Shown here: in pieces, positions 24,594 through 32,762 of the stretch | Layout: every line of letters starts with the position of its first letter | Numbering within the stretch: position 1 is the first letter of the stretch | Assembly: GCA_001994995.1 (NCBI GenBank) | Contig: MDJM01000012.1 | Location: 1 to 32,762 of the forward strand | Direction: 5' to 3' | DNA length: 32,762 bases | Origin: Candidatus Parepulonipiscium sp. PG-Nuni2H_MBin01 | GTDB lineage: Bacteria; Bacillota; Clostridia; Lachnospirales; Cellulosilyticaceae | Notes under the pieces: generated by a model | Databases searched by the model: none | Told to the model about the DNA's origin: nothing | What the model saw: the letters and a program-made list of their open reading frames with translations, nothing else | Made by a program: the position numbers and the translations under genes

Positions 24594-25910
24594 TTAATCT
24601 AAACCTTTTTCACGTTTAAAAGCCTCCATCATCGGCACTAATAACATAGCTATAATCCCAGCCGCAAAGCCGTTATTGTATAGCATCATACCACCATGTA
24701 AGCTGCCAAGATTAAGTACTAGAAACATATGCAACATACCAACCGAAATACCACGCCACGTACCAAATTCACCTGCAATAGGTGCTAGCCCCGTACTAAA
24801 TAGCGCTGTCATAATAAGAGTTGTGGAACTAACTGGCTCTTTAAGTAAAAGCGAAGCTAGAGTAACACCTATCATAATAGGAAAACTATTTTTAAGATGT
24901 TTACCAAATGCACTAAAGCCTATAACACTAAAAATAGCTGCCAGAACGGGTCCATTAAACTGCCCTCCCATAACGATAACAACCAATATGGACATTAGCC
25001 CTAAGACTCCCATATTAATAATAGTTAAAGGGAACCCCACCTGCTGAACAAAGTCTGTCATAACACGTCCGGAGTAGTTAAAAATATCCCGAAACCCTTC
25101 AAAACTCCTATTATTTAATTTATACCCAATAATGATAAGAGCTAGACAATAAACTATCATTATTATCATAGGCAATAATGTACTATCGGTATAAATTATG
25201 GACAAAGCTTCTGGTTTCAACCCTACTCCAGATATAACAGCATATACAATAATACCAACAAATCCACATGCAAATCCCATATTATATAAACTATAACCAG
25301 AGTGAGCGGTCATAACATGCGAAGAAATTGTAGGCATTATAAATCCAACTGCTGTACCTGCAACTATCATTAGTATTAATCCAACATAGTACGGGTATAC
25401 CTCTATGCTAGTTAGTGTGCTACATAGCGGGCTTAGTGCTGTTGAGAGCATGTTAATGATAACTACAGTTTTATACTGCTTATTGTGATACTTACAATAC
25501 AACAGTCCACCTAAATAAAATGGGCCAGTATTATATATATTCTTGCCCATTAAAGCAAATCCCCCAACTAAAAATAATGCACCTATAATAATTCCGTTTG
25601 GTTTAAGTTCTAGCTTATATAGCAATAAGATATTAGCATACATTAATATAGCTGAATTAATGAGCGCTGGACCAATCCCTGCTATTTCAAAATAATCTGT
25701 AATTAATATGTTACTAGCTAGACGTATTTGTTTAAATCCATTTATAAATCCTTGTGGACTAGAAATAATAATCCCTACTATTAGAAATATAGTAGGTAAG
25801 ATTAGTAAAACTTTATACATATCCACCGTTTTTACTTTTGGTACTTTAGTTTCTAATACAAACTTAAACTCAGACTTCTTAATCGTCTCCGACTTTTTAA
25901 TAGTTTCCAT
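24594..25910 (-). CDS. DUF1576-family polytopic membrane protein
   Basis: 438 aa. After a charged N-terminal tail of about 30 residues it is nearly all hydrophobic, with about eleven or twelve membrane segments. Gly-rich turns such as GGFALMGKNIYNTGPFYLGGLLYCK and later GFSAFGKHLKNSFPIMIGV suggest two related halves; a K-N motif follows the G in both. This layout fits the DUF1576 family, which has no known substrate. The N-terminus contains a tandem duplication, ETIKKS twice (residues 2-13). The start has GGGAGGAG upstream. The 116-aa protein is encoded immediately downstream. Confidence 0.75.
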   Translation of the reverse strand: METIKKSETIKKSEFKFVLETKVPKVKTVDMYKVLLILPTIFLIVGIIISSPQGFINGFKQIRLASNILITDYFEIAGIGPALINSAILMYANILLLYKLELKPNGIIIGALFLVGGFALMGKNIYNTGPFYLGGLLYCKYHNKQYKTVVIINMLSTALSPLCSTLTSIEVYPYYVGLILMIVAGTAVGFIMPTISSHVMTAHSGYSLYNMGFACGFVGIIVYAVISGVGLKPEALSIIYTDSTLLPMIIMIVYCLALIIIGYKLNNRSFEGFRDIFNYSGRVMTDFVQQVGFPLTIINMGVLGLMSILVVIVMGGQFNGPVLAAIFSVIGFSAFGKHLKNSFPIMIGVTLASLLLKEPVSSTTLIMTALFSTGLAPIAGEFGTWRGISVGMLHMFLVLNLGSLHGGMMLYNNGFAAGIIAMLLVPMMEAFKREKGLD

Positions 25911-26123
25911 TTCTTTTCTCCTCCCTTATAAATAAAAATAATGCTTTTGCTATATCTTATGTATTCCACTCTCCCTTTCTATTGTATACTATTTCTATAC
26001 ACAAAAAAAGCTTTTTTATTCCGCAAATATGAATTTTTTATTTAATTTCTTTATAATTTTCATATATTTATATGCTTTAGCTAGTGGATTAGCTGATTTT
26101 TTGTTTAGTTTTTATAACAGCAG
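25911..26123. other. AT-rich intergenic leader upstream of the DUF1576 gene
   Basis: No gene, RNA or riboswitch recognised. It holds a 6-bp inverted repeat TGTATA/TATACA (25983-25988 and 25996-26001) which overlaps weak -10-like TATACA and TACAAT boxes. An A-run/GCTTTTTT palindrome without G-C content follows. A promoter for the DUF1576 gene is expected here but none is convincing. Confidence 0.4.
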
Positions 26124-26150
26124 AAAAAAAAGGGCTTAACCAGCCCCCTT
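26124..26150 (-). terminator. Rho-independent terminator of the cysD-cysNC-metK unit
   Basis: Minus strand: GGGCT (26146-26142), 5-nt loop, AGCCC (26136-26132), then eight T (26131-26124). It starts just after the metK stop codon. Confidence 0.85.
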
Positions 26151-26156
26151 TTCAAG

Positions 26157-27341
26157 TTAGTTATTTATAGCTTTTTTTAAAACTTCTACTTTATCTGTCT
26201 GTTCCCATGGCACATCTAAATCATCACGGCCAAAGTGCCCATAAGCTGCTGTAGCTTTATATATCGGTCTACGTAGGTTAAGCATATCGATAATACCTTG
26301 AGGAGTTAAATCAAAATGCTCATTTACAATTTCAACTAACCTATCATCACTTACAACACCTGTTCCTTCTGTATTAATTAATATAGCTACAGGTTTAGCT
26401 ACACCAATAGCGTAGGCAAGCTCGATTTCGCATCTAGAAGCAAGGCCTGCTGCAACTATATTTTTTGCAACGTATCTAGCAGCATACGCACCAGAACGGT
26501 CAACTTTAGTTGGGTCTTTGCCAGAAAAAGCACCACCGCCATGGCGAGAATAGCCGCCATAAGTGTCCACAATAATTTTACGCCCAGTTAACCCAGCATC
26601 ACCAACTGGCCCACCTATTACAAACCTGCCTGTAGGGTTAATATAATACTTAGTATTCTCATCTAGCAAACTATCATCTATTACATATTTTATAACATGC
26701 TCCATAATATCTGATTTAATTTGCTCCTGAGAAATTTCTTCGGAATGCTGAGTAGAAACTACTACCGCAACTACCTTAACTGGCTTATAGTTATCATACT
26801 CAACTGTAACCTGAGTTTTGCCATCTGGTCTTAAATAAGGTAACAGACCATTTTTTCTAACTTCAGCTAAACGCTTAGACAATTTATGAGATAGAGAAAT
26901 TGGCATAGGCATAAGTTCCTTAGTTTCCGTGCAAGCAAATCCAAACATCATCCCTTGGTCACCTGCCCCAGTAGCCTCCTCATCTGCCATATCGCCACTT
27001 CTAGCCTCTAAAGCCTTATCCACGCCTTGAGCAATATCTGGTGACTGCTCATCTAGCGCCACCATAACGCCACATGTATTCCCATCAAAGCCGTACTCTG
27101 GAGCATTGTAGCCGATTTCATTAATAGTAGTTCTAGCAATTTTATTAATATCTACGTAACAGTCTGTAGTAATTTCGCCCATTACTAATACAAGTCCTGT
27201 AGTTACCGCAGTCTCACATGCCACTCTAGCCATAGGGTCTTTAGCGTATATTGCATCTAATACCGCATCAGAAATTTGGTCGGCAATCTTATCTGGATGC
27301 CCCTCTGTTACTGATTCCGAAGTAAAATATCTTCTTGCCAT
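26157..27341 (-). CDS. metK: S-adenosylmethionine synthetase
   Basis: 394 aa, the family length. It makes SAM from methionine and ATP. Family signatures: [21 protein letters not shown] at the start, [12 protein letters not shown] (about 118-129), and [23 protein letters not shown] in the C-terminal third. The frame extends upstream to 27395, but the ATG at 27341 sits behind GAGGAGGAG and gives the standard MARRYFTSE start. It follows cysNC by 59 nt, too short for a SAM riboswitch, and none is visible. Placement after sulfate-activation genes is less common than with methionine genes. Confidence 0.97.
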   Translation of the reverse strand: MARRYFTSESVTEGHPDKIADQISDAVLDAIYAKDPMARVACETAVTTGLVLVMGEITTDCYVDINKIARTTINEIGYNAPEYGFDGNTCGVMVALDEQSPDIAQGVDKALEARSGDMADEEATGAGDQGMMFGFACTETKELMPMPISLSHKLSKRLAEVRKNGLLPYLRPDGKTQVTVEYDNYKPVKVVAVVVSTQHSEEISQEQIKSDIMEHVIKYVIDDSLLDENTKYYINPTGRFVIGGPVGDAGLTGRKIIVDTYGGYSRHGGGAFSGKDPTKVDRSGAYAARYVAKNIVAAGLASRCEIELAYAIGVAKPVAILINTEGTGVVSDDRLVEIVNEHFDLTPQGIIDMLNLRRPIYKATAAYGHFGRDDLDVPWEQTDKVEVLKKAINN

Positions 27342-27400
27342 TGTTAAACTCCTCCTCGAAAATATAATATTTTTAGTGTTCCCATATTTTTGCAAATTAC

Positions 27401-29212
27401 TTATATAAACTTTCTAATTTCCTCTAGCATTTCATCTATTGTTTTATCAGCTGTATCTATTACAATTTCAGCATTTAACGGAGCTTCATAAGGGCTTGAA
27501 ATGCCTGTAAAGTTTTTTATCTCCCCATTTATAGCTTTTTTATATAAATTTTTAGTATCACGCCTAATGCATTCATCTAAAGATGTTGATACGTAAATCT
27601 CTACAAAGCCTTCCCCAATAATAGCTCTTGCATTATCTCGGTCTTTAGCAAATGGAGAAATAGCGGCTACTAAAACGATTAAACCAGCATCATTCATAAG
27701 TTTAGCAGTTTCTGCAATACGGCGAATATTCTCCACCCTATCTTCCTCACTAAACCCTAAATTATTATTTAAACCCATACGAACATTATCGCCATCAAGT
27801 AGCATTGTATGTTTAAGTTCCGAAACTAACATTTTTTCTAAAGCATTAGCGATAGTAGATTTACCAGAGCCTGAAAGGCCTGTAAACCACAATGTCATAG
27901 GGGTTTGGTTTTTCTGATTAGCTCTAACCTCGCGCGTTATATCTAGATTTTGCCACGTTAAATTATCTGAACGAAATAGCGGATAGCTAATAACGCCACA
28001 TGCTGCAGTTGCGTTTGTAACTCGGTTTATTAATATAAATCTGCCTAAATCTTTTGCTGTTTCAAATTTGTCTAAAACTACTTTTTCAGATAGTGAAATA
28101 TCGCAATTTATAATATCATTTTTGTGCGCTTGTTTTTGCAGAATATGCTCACCAGAATTAATGTCCACACAATAATGGATTTTTATAACTGTAGCCTGAG
28201 TGACTTTAGTACCAATCTTTAAAAGTAAAGTTCTACCTATAACAAGTTCCTCATCATCAGTCCAAAGCAAATCAGCCCTAAATAACCGATATGATGATAT
28301 GCTTTTATCCTTAGTAATAATACATCCTCGCGAACAATCCACTTCTCTATCCAAAACTATAGTAACGGCCTGTCCTGCGCTTATATTATCAGTTTCTATA
28401 TTGGTATTTAACAGCTGCTTAACGTTAGCCTTCTCACGCATAGGCAAAATAATGACCTCATCACCTAAAGCTAAACTACCTTGAGCCACCTGGCCTTGAA
28501 ACCCTCTAAAATCAACGTTAGGCCGGCATGCACGCGAAACAGTCATAATAAAAGATTTATTCTCCTCCACACAAGATGTATCCACGCGCTCTAAATACGG
28601 CAGCAGCGCATCTTTAGTATACCAAGGCATTGCAACCGAACATGTAGTAATATTATCCCCCTCAGTTGCTGAAACTGGGATTACAATAATACTATCATAA
28701 CGATACAGTTGCATTAGTTCATGAATATGATTAGAAATTGTATTAAAACGTGCCTCATCATAATCAATTAAATCCATCTTATTTATAGCAAAAACAAAAT
28801 GAGATATTCCCATCAAACTACAAATACGAATATGACGCTTAGTTTGAGTTAAAATCCCCTTTGTAGCATCGACCAAAATAATAGCTAAATCAGCAAACGA
28901 AGCACCTACAGCCATATTTCTGGTGTACTGCTCATGGCCGGGAGTATCTGCTACAATAAAGCTACGATTAGAGGTATTAAAATAGCGATAAGCTACATCA
29001 ATAGTAATCCCCTGCTCACGCTCAGCCATAAGCCCATCTAAAAGCAGCGAATAATCAATTCCACTACTGCGACTACCTAGCTTACTATCTAAGATTAATG
29101 AATTTTGTTGGTCCGCAAATATCAGCTTAGCTTCATATAACATATGGCCAATTAATGTAGATTTACCATCATCCACACTTCCACAAGTAATAAATTTTAA
29201 CAATCCATTCAT
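27401..29212 (-). CDS. cysNC: Fused sulfate adenylyltransferase large subunit / APS kinase (CysN-CysC)
   Basis: 603 aa, two enzymes in one chain. Residues 1 to about 420 are the CysN GTPase: P-loop [44 protein letters not shown]. With CysD it makes APS from sulfate and ATP. Residues from about 437 are APS kinase (CysC): P-loop [37 protein letters not shown] and [12 protein letters not shown], which makes PAPS. The start codon directly follows the cysD stop (TAGATG), with GGGAGGG inside cysD, so the two are tightly coupled. The same fusion is seen in NodQ of rhizobia, where PAPS serves sulfation. Confidence 0.95.
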   Translation of the reverse strand: MNGLLKFITCGSVDDGKSTLIGHMLYEAKLIFADQQNSLILDSKLGSRSSGIDYSLLLDGLMAEREQGITIDVAYRYFNTSNRSFIVADTPGHEQYTRNMAVGASFADLAIILVDATKGILTQTKRHIRICSLMGISHFVFAINKMDLIDYDEARFNTISNHIHELMQLYRYDSIIVIPVSATEGDNITTCSVAMPWYTKDALLPYLERVDTSCVEENKSFIMTVSRACRPNVDFRGFQGQVAQGSLALGDEVIILPMREKANVKQLLNTNIETDNISAGQAVTIVLDREVDCSRGCIITKDKSISSYRLFRADLLWTDDEELVIGRTLLLKIGTKVTQATVIKIHYCVDINSGEHILQKQAHKNDIINCDISLSEKVVLDKFETAKDLGRFILINRVTNATAACGVISYPLFRSDNLTWQNLDITREVRANQKNQTPMTLWFTGLSGSGKSTIANALEKMLVSELKHTMLLDGDNVRMGLNNNLGFSEEDRVENIRRIAETAKLMNDAGLIVLVAAISPFAKDRDNARAIIGEGFVEIYVSTSLDECIRRDTKNLYKKAINGEIKNFTGISSPYEAPLNAEIVIDTADKTIDEMLEEIRKFI

Positions 29213-30103
29213 CTAAAAATAACCCTCCCTTTTACGACGCTCCATACTGCCCCTAGCTTCATAATCAATCACGCGACTCGTACGCTCAGACGATACAGCA
29301 CCTAAAGTTTCCATAACAATATCATCTAACGTATCAGCGACCGATTCCACCGCTCCAGTTAACGGATAGCAACCTAAAGTACGAAAGCGAACACTTTTCA
29401 TCTGTAACTCTTCATCATCATTTAACTTAAGTCTATCATCATCCACCATAATAATGTTCCCACCACGACTAATAACAGGGCGAGGCTTTGCAAAGTATAG
29501 CGGAACAATTTCTATTTTTTCACGTAATATATATTGCCAAACATCACACTCACGCCAGTTTGAAATAGGGAATACTCTCATACTCTCACCTTTTTTTATA
29601 AAGGTGTTATATAAATTCCAAAGCTCTGGCCTTTGATTTTTAGGGTCCCATGAATGGTCTTCATTTCTAAACGAAAAAATTCGCTCCTTAGCACGAGACA
29701 TCTCTTCATCACGTCTACCACCACCAAATGCTGCGTCAAACCCATATTTATTTAATGCCGCTTTTAACGCTTCAGTTTTCATTATATCTGTATATGCGCT
29801 GCCATGGTCAAACGGATTAATATTTTTCTCTAACCCTTCTGGACTAGTGTAGACTAGCAACTCAAGCCCCAGCTTCTGTGTCACGCGGTCTCTAAACTCT
29901 ATCATTTCTTTAAATTTCCATGTAGTATCAATATGCAGCAGCGGAAACGGAGGCTTTTCTGGGTAAAACGCTTTCATTGCTAAATGCAACATTACTGAGC
30001 TATCTTTGCCTATAGAGTATAGCATAACTGGCTTTTGGCTTTCTGCTATTACTTCTCTCATTATATATATCGCTTCTGCTTCTAATTTATCTAGATGTGT
30101 CAC
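29213..30103 (-). CDS. cysD: Sulfate adenylyltransferase small subunit
   Basis: 296 aa, adenine-nucleotide alpha-hydrolase fold. The PP-loop is [13 protein letters not shown] (about 25-37), with [38 protein letters not shown] and the C-terminal [14 protein letters not shown] typical of CysD. It adenylates sulfate to APS with the GTPase domain of CysNC. The start is GTG at 30103 after AAGGAGGGG. It is the first gene of the cysD-cysNC-metK unit. No promoter with good spacing is visible in 30104-30167. Confidence 0.96.
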   Translation of the reverse strand: MTHLDKLEAEAIYIMREVIAESQKPVMLYSIGKDSSVMLHLAMKAFYPEKPPFPLLHIDTTWKFKEMIEFRDRVTQKLGLELLVYTSPEGLEKNINPFDHGSAYTDIMKTEALKAALNKYGFDAAFGGGRRDEEMSRAKERIFSFRNEDHSWDPKNQRPELWNLYNTFIKKGESMRVFPISNWRECDVWQYILREKIEIVPLYFAKPRPVISRGGNIIMVDDDRLKLNDDEELQMKSVRFRTLGCYPLTGAVESVADTLDDIVMETLGAVSSERTSRVIDYEARGSMERRKREGYF

Positions 30104-30167
30104 TGTGTAACCCCTCCTTATTTGGTTGTCTTTTTAAGTATAATCATATTGACGTTAATCTATGCAT

Positions 30168-30204
30168 AAAAATAACCCACAGCTATTATCTGCAGGTTAT
30201 TTTA
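30168..30204 (-). terminator. Terminator downstream of the Rpn-tail ORF
   Basis: Minus strand AAAATAACC and GGTTATTTTT form the outer stem, and CAG/CTG an inner stem around a 7-nt AT loop; the right arm ends in a T-run. The left arm is A-rich, so it may also work in the other direction. Confidence 0.6.
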
Positions 30205-30216
30205 TACGCATCTCTA

Positions 30217-30483
30217 TTATATTACACCTCTTTGCTTTAGCGTCTCTAAAATGCATCTAACTGCTTCTACAGAAAGCTCTAACTCTTCTGCGATTTGCAG
30301 TGGTGTATATTGCAATTTTTTATACAGCAGCTCTACTTTTCCTTCATAATTACCTTCTTCGCGACCTTCCTCATGTCCAATCTCTATTCCAATCCCTATA
30401 CCTTCTTCGCGACCTTCCTCGCGACCTTCCTCGCGACCTTCCATTCTACTTCTATCTATTGAACTAATATTATCTGCTAACAT
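30217..30483 (-). CDS. Stand-alone Rpn/PD-(D/E)XK transposase-type C-terminal tail ORF (88 aa)
   Basis: 88 aa from an ATG at 30483 that has AAGGAG nine bases upstream. The protein is a chain of EGREEG repeats (about 15-45), then KVELLYKKLQYTPLQIAEELELSVEAVRCIL, a helix-turn-helix-like end. This matches the usual C-terminus of Rpn (recombination-promoting nuclease/putative transposase) proteins. The N-terminal nuclease domain is missing: upstream the frame runs into the mannose-1-phosphate guanylyltransferase gene in another frame. A longer frame from 30564 overlaps that gene and is less likely. It is either a decayed remnant or a free tail with its own ribosome site, comparable with the short RpnS products made within E. 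coli rpn genes. A TATAAT-like box lies about 30 nt before the ATG but lacks a good -35. Confidence 0.55.
   Translation of the reverse strand: MLADNISSIDRSRMEGREEGREEGREEGIGIGIEIGHEEGREEGNYEGKVELLYKKLQYTPLQIAEELELSVEAVRCILETLKQRGVI
30352..30442 (-). repeat. 12-nt tandem repeats encoding EGREEG
   Basis: The unit GGTCGCGAGGAA recurs about 3.5 times in 30401-30442, and once more at about 30352-30372 with small changes. It encodes the Gly-Arg-Glu-Glu repeat. Such tracts can slip and change copy number without breaking the frame, since the unit is a multiple of three. Confidence 0.8.
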
Positions 30484-30523
30484 ACTTGAATACTCCTTTT
30501 CTTGCATTATACTATAAACGGTT

Positions 30524-31600
30524 TTACAGATACTGCTGCTTGCCGGCACTCTTAAGTTTATCAATCACAACCTTAACATCCGACGTACTAGCCTTATCAC
30601 ATATTAAAATCACATCATCACAATCCACCACAACCAAATCTGCCACACCAACCATAGCAATTAGCCTATCCCCACCACAGACTATGCTTGCGCTAACACC
30701 GCACGTTACTACATTCCCACTAATCACATTAGCGCAACTATCCGTTTGATTAATCCTCTCAAGCGCCAACCAACTACCCACATCATCCCATCCAAACGCT
30801 CCCACTATTGTAAAAATATTATCCGAACGCTCCATTATACCATAATCTATAGACTCCGCCTTAAACATACTATACTGCTTAGCCAAAACATCTGCCTCAT
30901 TATCAGTGCCGATACTATCCAAAATTAACTCCATCCCTTTATATATATCAGGTAGCAACACCATAAATTTCTCCCATATAGTAGAAAGCTTCCATATAAA
31001 CATACCGCTATTCCACAAATACTCCCCTGTTGCTAAATACTCCTTCGCTAACTCTAAATCTGGCTTCTCCACAAACTTCTCCACTTTATATATATTATCA
31101 CTCGCGGCCTTAAATTTTATATAACCGTATCCTGTCTCCGCATACGATGGCACTATCCCTATAGTTACTATATTAGCCTCCTCCGTAGCCTTCTCTATAG
31201 CTGCTTTTAACGTCTTCTCATATATCTGCTTATTTTTAACCAAATGGTCCGCTGGCAACGTTAGCACCACTGCTTCAGCATTTTTCTTCTTTATATAAGC
31301 CGCTGCAACCGCTATACATGGCGCTGTATTTTTTCCTTCAGGCTCTAATATAATATTTTCTTTTGGCACATCGGGTAACTGCGCCGTTATTATATTTTCA
31401 TATTGCTTATTCGTTACTACATATATATCCTCTAACTTAACTATACTTGCAACCCTATCTACCGTCTCTTGTATCATCGTTTGATTAGTGTTAGTTAACT
31501 TTAAAAACTGCTTTGGCAACCCACTTCTACTCTTTGGCCAAAATCGTTCCCCTTTTCCTCCTGCCATTATTATTGCAGTTACTTTTAGTTTATTTTCCAT
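30524..31600 (-). CDS. manC: Mannose-1-phosphate guanylyltransferase
   Basis: 358 aa, the short single-domain form. It makes GDP-mannose from GTP and mannose-1-P for polysaccharide or glycan synthesis. The nucleotidyltransferase start IIMAGGKGERFWPKSRSGLPKQFL (about 10-33) is the signature, followed by ITAQLPDVPKENIILEPEGKNTAPCI, LPADHL, FVEKPDLELA, WNSGMFIW and a DDVGSWLAL. No phosphomannose isomerase domain is present. The ATG has AAGGAG nine bases upstream. It follows cysQ after a terminator. Confidence 0.92.
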   Translation of the reverse strand: MENKLKVTAIIMAGGKGERFWPKSRSGLPKQFLKLTNTNQTMIQETVDRVASIVKLEDIYVVTNKQYENIITAQLPDVPKENIILEPEGKNTAPCIAVAAAYIKKKNAEAVVLTLPADHLVKNKQIYEKTLKAAIEKATEEANIVTIGIVPSYAETGYGYIKFKAASDNIYKVEKFVEKPDLELAKEYLATGEYLWNSGMFIWKLSTIWEKFMVLLPDIYKGMELILDSIGTDNEADVLAKQYSMFKAESIDYGIMERSDNIFTIVGAFGWDDVGSWLALERINQTDSCANVISGNVVTCGVSASIVCGGDRLIAMVGVADLVVVDCDDVILICDKASTSDVKVVIDKLKSAGKQQYL

Positions 31601-31626
31601 TTATATTTACTCCTTTTTTTTATATT

Positions 31627-31644
31627 AAAAAAGGGCCTAAGCCC
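31627..31644 (-). terminator. Terminator after cysQ
   Basis: Minus strand GGGC (31644-31641), 4-nt loop, GCCC (31636-31633), then six T. The stem is short but G-C only. It lies in the 50-nt gap between cysQ and manC. Confidence 0.6.
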
Positions 31645-31650
31645 GTTGTT

Positions 31651-32427
31651 TTATATTATATTCTTTTTATTATTAACTATATAAAAACCTTTATCATTTA
31701 GTGAATTTTCTCTATTATAAGTCATCTTCGTTCCATCCATTTGCCTAAAAATACCGCCAGCCTCTTCTACTATACATTGCATAGCTGCCGTATCCCATTC
31801 CATCGTTGGGTTATGTCTATAATAAATTTCTGCATCCCCTTTTGCTATTAAACAACCTTTTAGTGAACTTCCCATTTTCACTAAATTTGTTAAGTCATAC
31901 TTTTCTATTAACTGCTCCATCTGTTCGCAGCCATGTGAGCTACTCATTACTACTCTAACTTTCGTTAAATCCGTTTCATCGCTTACTGTTATTTTTTGTG
32001 CTGGTTTACGTACCTCTTTATAATAACTGCCGTTTCGTTTAGTCGCAAAGTACAGCTCTTTTGTTACAGGAACGTATATCACTCCTAATATTGTCTTGTT
32101 ATTTTGGGCTAATGCTATATTTACGGTAAACTGCCCATTTCTTTTAATAAACTCTTTCGTTCCGTCTAATGGGTCTACTATAAAACAATTTTCATTAGCT
32201 AACCTTGTTTTATCATCTCTACCTTCTTCTGTTAATATTGCATATTCGGGGTATTTTTCAGCTAATGCTTGTGTTATGATTTCATTCGATATTTTATCTG
32301 CTTGTGTTAGCGGCGTGTTATCGCTTTTGTATTCAATTTGTTGCGGCATATTATATATTTCCATAATCGCCTCCCCTGCTTTCACCGCTATTTCACAACA
32401 TATTTGTTCTATTTGTTTTATATCCAT
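31651..32427 (-). CDS. cysQ: 3'(2'),5'-bisphosphate nucleotidase CysQ
   Basis: 258 aa of the inositol-monophosphatase fold. Metal-site motifs are in order: EYAILTEEGRDD (about 61-72), FIVDPLDGTKEFI (about 82-94) and PTMEWDTAAMQ (about 207-217). The DPLDGTKEF form is typical of CysQ. The enzyme removes the 3'-phosphate of PAP left after PAPS has given up its sulfate. The ATG follows AAGGAAGGAAA. It is near cysD-cysNC, which make PAPS. An inositol monophosphatase role is the alternative but less likely. Confidence 0.92.
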   Translation of the reverse strand: MDIKQIEQICCEIAVKAGEAIMEIYNMPQQIEYKSDNTPLTQADKISNEIITQALAEKYPEYAILTEEGRDDKTRLANENCFIVDPLDGTKEFIKRNGQFTVNIALAQNNKTILGVIYVPVTKELYFATKRNGSYYKEVRKPAQKITVSDETDLTKVRVVMSSSHGCEQMEQLIEKYDLTNLVKMGSSLKGCLIAKGDAEIYYRHNPTMEWDTAAMQCIVEEAGGIFRQMDGTKMTYNRENSLNDKGFYIVNNKKNII

Positions 32428-32471
32428 TTTAAATTTCCTTCCTTAATATATGAGTTTTAGTTTTAAGATAA

Positions 32472-32521
32472 GGCTAGCCTAATAATTGCAACACTTGATA
32501 CGGTTGCTTATTAGGCTAGTC
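32472..32521. repeat. Long stem-loop downstream of the partial gene
   Basis: Arms 32472-32485 and 32508-32521 pair over 14 bp with one mismatch (core CTAGCCTAATAA), and an inner GCAAC/GTTGC pair extends it. The loop is about 10 nt. No T-run follows on either strand, so it may be an unusual terminator for the partial gene, or another structured element. The remaining sequence between 32428 and 32559 shows nothing else. Confidence 0.5.
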
Positions 32522-32559
32522 CTGCTGCGCTATTTATTCTCTGTCCTATTGCTAGTTTG

Positions 32560-32762
32560 TTATAACCATGGGTTTTTGTAGTCTTCTTTTATATGTGGTC
32601 TCCATCGTGCTTTAAATTTTTCTATATCCGCTTCACTATAGAAGTGGTGCACATATGGTGCGTCAAAGCATGCATCGAAGTATTCTTGCGTGATGATTAT
32701 TTCTTTTTTCGCGCGTTTATATGATTCTGCGTATGATTTTTCTTCCCCTATATTGCCATTAA
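32560..32762 (-). CDS. C-terminal part of an unidentified protein, possibly a sulfotransferase or capsule-synthesis protein
   Basis: The last 67 codons of a gene whose start lies outside the window; stop TAA at 32560. The visible part ends in AFDAPYVHHFYSEADIEK-like sequence (exactly: FDAPYVHHFYSEADIEKF), then a KARWRP...NPWL tail. A 'spyv.HFYs..EI..f...W' ending is one I associate with sulfotransferase-like or capsular-polysaccharide-synthesis proteins. That recall is weak. It would fit with PAPS synthesis, CysQ and GDP-mannose genes next door. With so little sequence it could be something else. Confidence 0.35.
   Translation of the reverse strand, partial: NGNIGEEKSYAESYKRAKKEIIITQEYFDACFDAPYVHHFYSEADIEKFKARWRPHIKEDYKNPWL

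Noticed and set aside
25983..26001. Inverted repeat TGTATA/TATACA as operator or promoter of the DUF1576 gene
   Set aside because: Arms are only 6 bp in very AT-rich DNA and no -35 box has correct spacing; kept only as a note in the intergenic entry.
27342..27400. SAM riboswitch before metK
   Set aside because: Only 59 nt separate cysNC and metK, too short for a SAM riboswitch, and no conserved core is visible.
30352..30442. CRISPR-like tandem repeats
   Set aside because: The unit is 12 nt, directly adjacent and in frame with a coding sequence; there are no spacers.
30484..30564. Longer Rpn-tail frame starting at 30564
   Set aside because: It overlaps the end of manC in another frame and lacks a ribosome site.

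Overview
The window reads as a low-GC Gram-positive chromosome (Firmicutes, Clostridia; perhaps a Lachnospirales-type relative, which is a guess from gene content). Evidence: AT-rich codons, strong AGGAGG-type ribosome sites, and the block comFC - yvyF-like - flgM - flgN - flgK - flgL, whose order matches Bacillus/Clostridium. Nearly all genes are on the minus strand; only the AEC transporter (14003-14935) is on plus. No rRNA, tRNA, CRISPR array, IS element or phage gene was seen, and no stretch above 300 bases lacks a gene.

Region 1 (1-1639): 3'-truncated gene for a DUF4914-type P-loop protein resembling PEP carboxykinase, with its own sigma-A promoter. Region 2 (1814-13768): one long minus-strand operon read from a strong promoter at about 13805-13833 to a terminator at 1779-1805. 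Order of transcription: BadF/MurK-like amino-sugar kinase, MurQ etherase, two Opp/Dpp-type permeases, two ABC ATPases, a 77-aa membrane protein, a double-GNAT protein, a variant PIG-L deacetylase, a family-5 solute-binding lipoprotein, a ChbF-like GH4 glycosidase, and a second BadF kinase. I read it as uptake and breakdown of a chitobiose-like or peptidoglycan-derived disaccharide: ABC import, phosphorylation, possible deacetylation, GH4 cleavage, and MurQ lactyl-ether removal from MurNAc-6-P.

Region 3 (14003-14935): AEC-family transporter, ending in a terminator shared with the flagellar block. Region 4 (14983-21655): late flagellar and competence block comFC, yvyF-like, [terminator, sigma-D promoter], flgM, flgN, two tandem flgK paralogues, flgL. 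FlgL carries a hexapeptide-repeat insertion. Region 5 (21741-25910): recD2 preceded by a 19-residue hydrophobic ORF, an uncharacterised 116-aa protein, and a DUF1576 membrane protein.

Region 6 (26157-30103): cysD - cysNC (fused ATP sulfurylase large subunit and APS kinase) - metK, making PAPS and SAM. Region 7 (30217-32762): a stand-alone Rpn/transposase-type C-terminal tail ORF, mannose-1-phosphate guanylyltransferase, a CysQ-type PAP phosphatase, and the C-terminus of a gene that may be a sulfotransferase or capsule-synthesis protein. Together regions 6 and 7 suggest sulfated-glycan synthesis (inference).

All functions are from reading motifs by eye; no database search was run.
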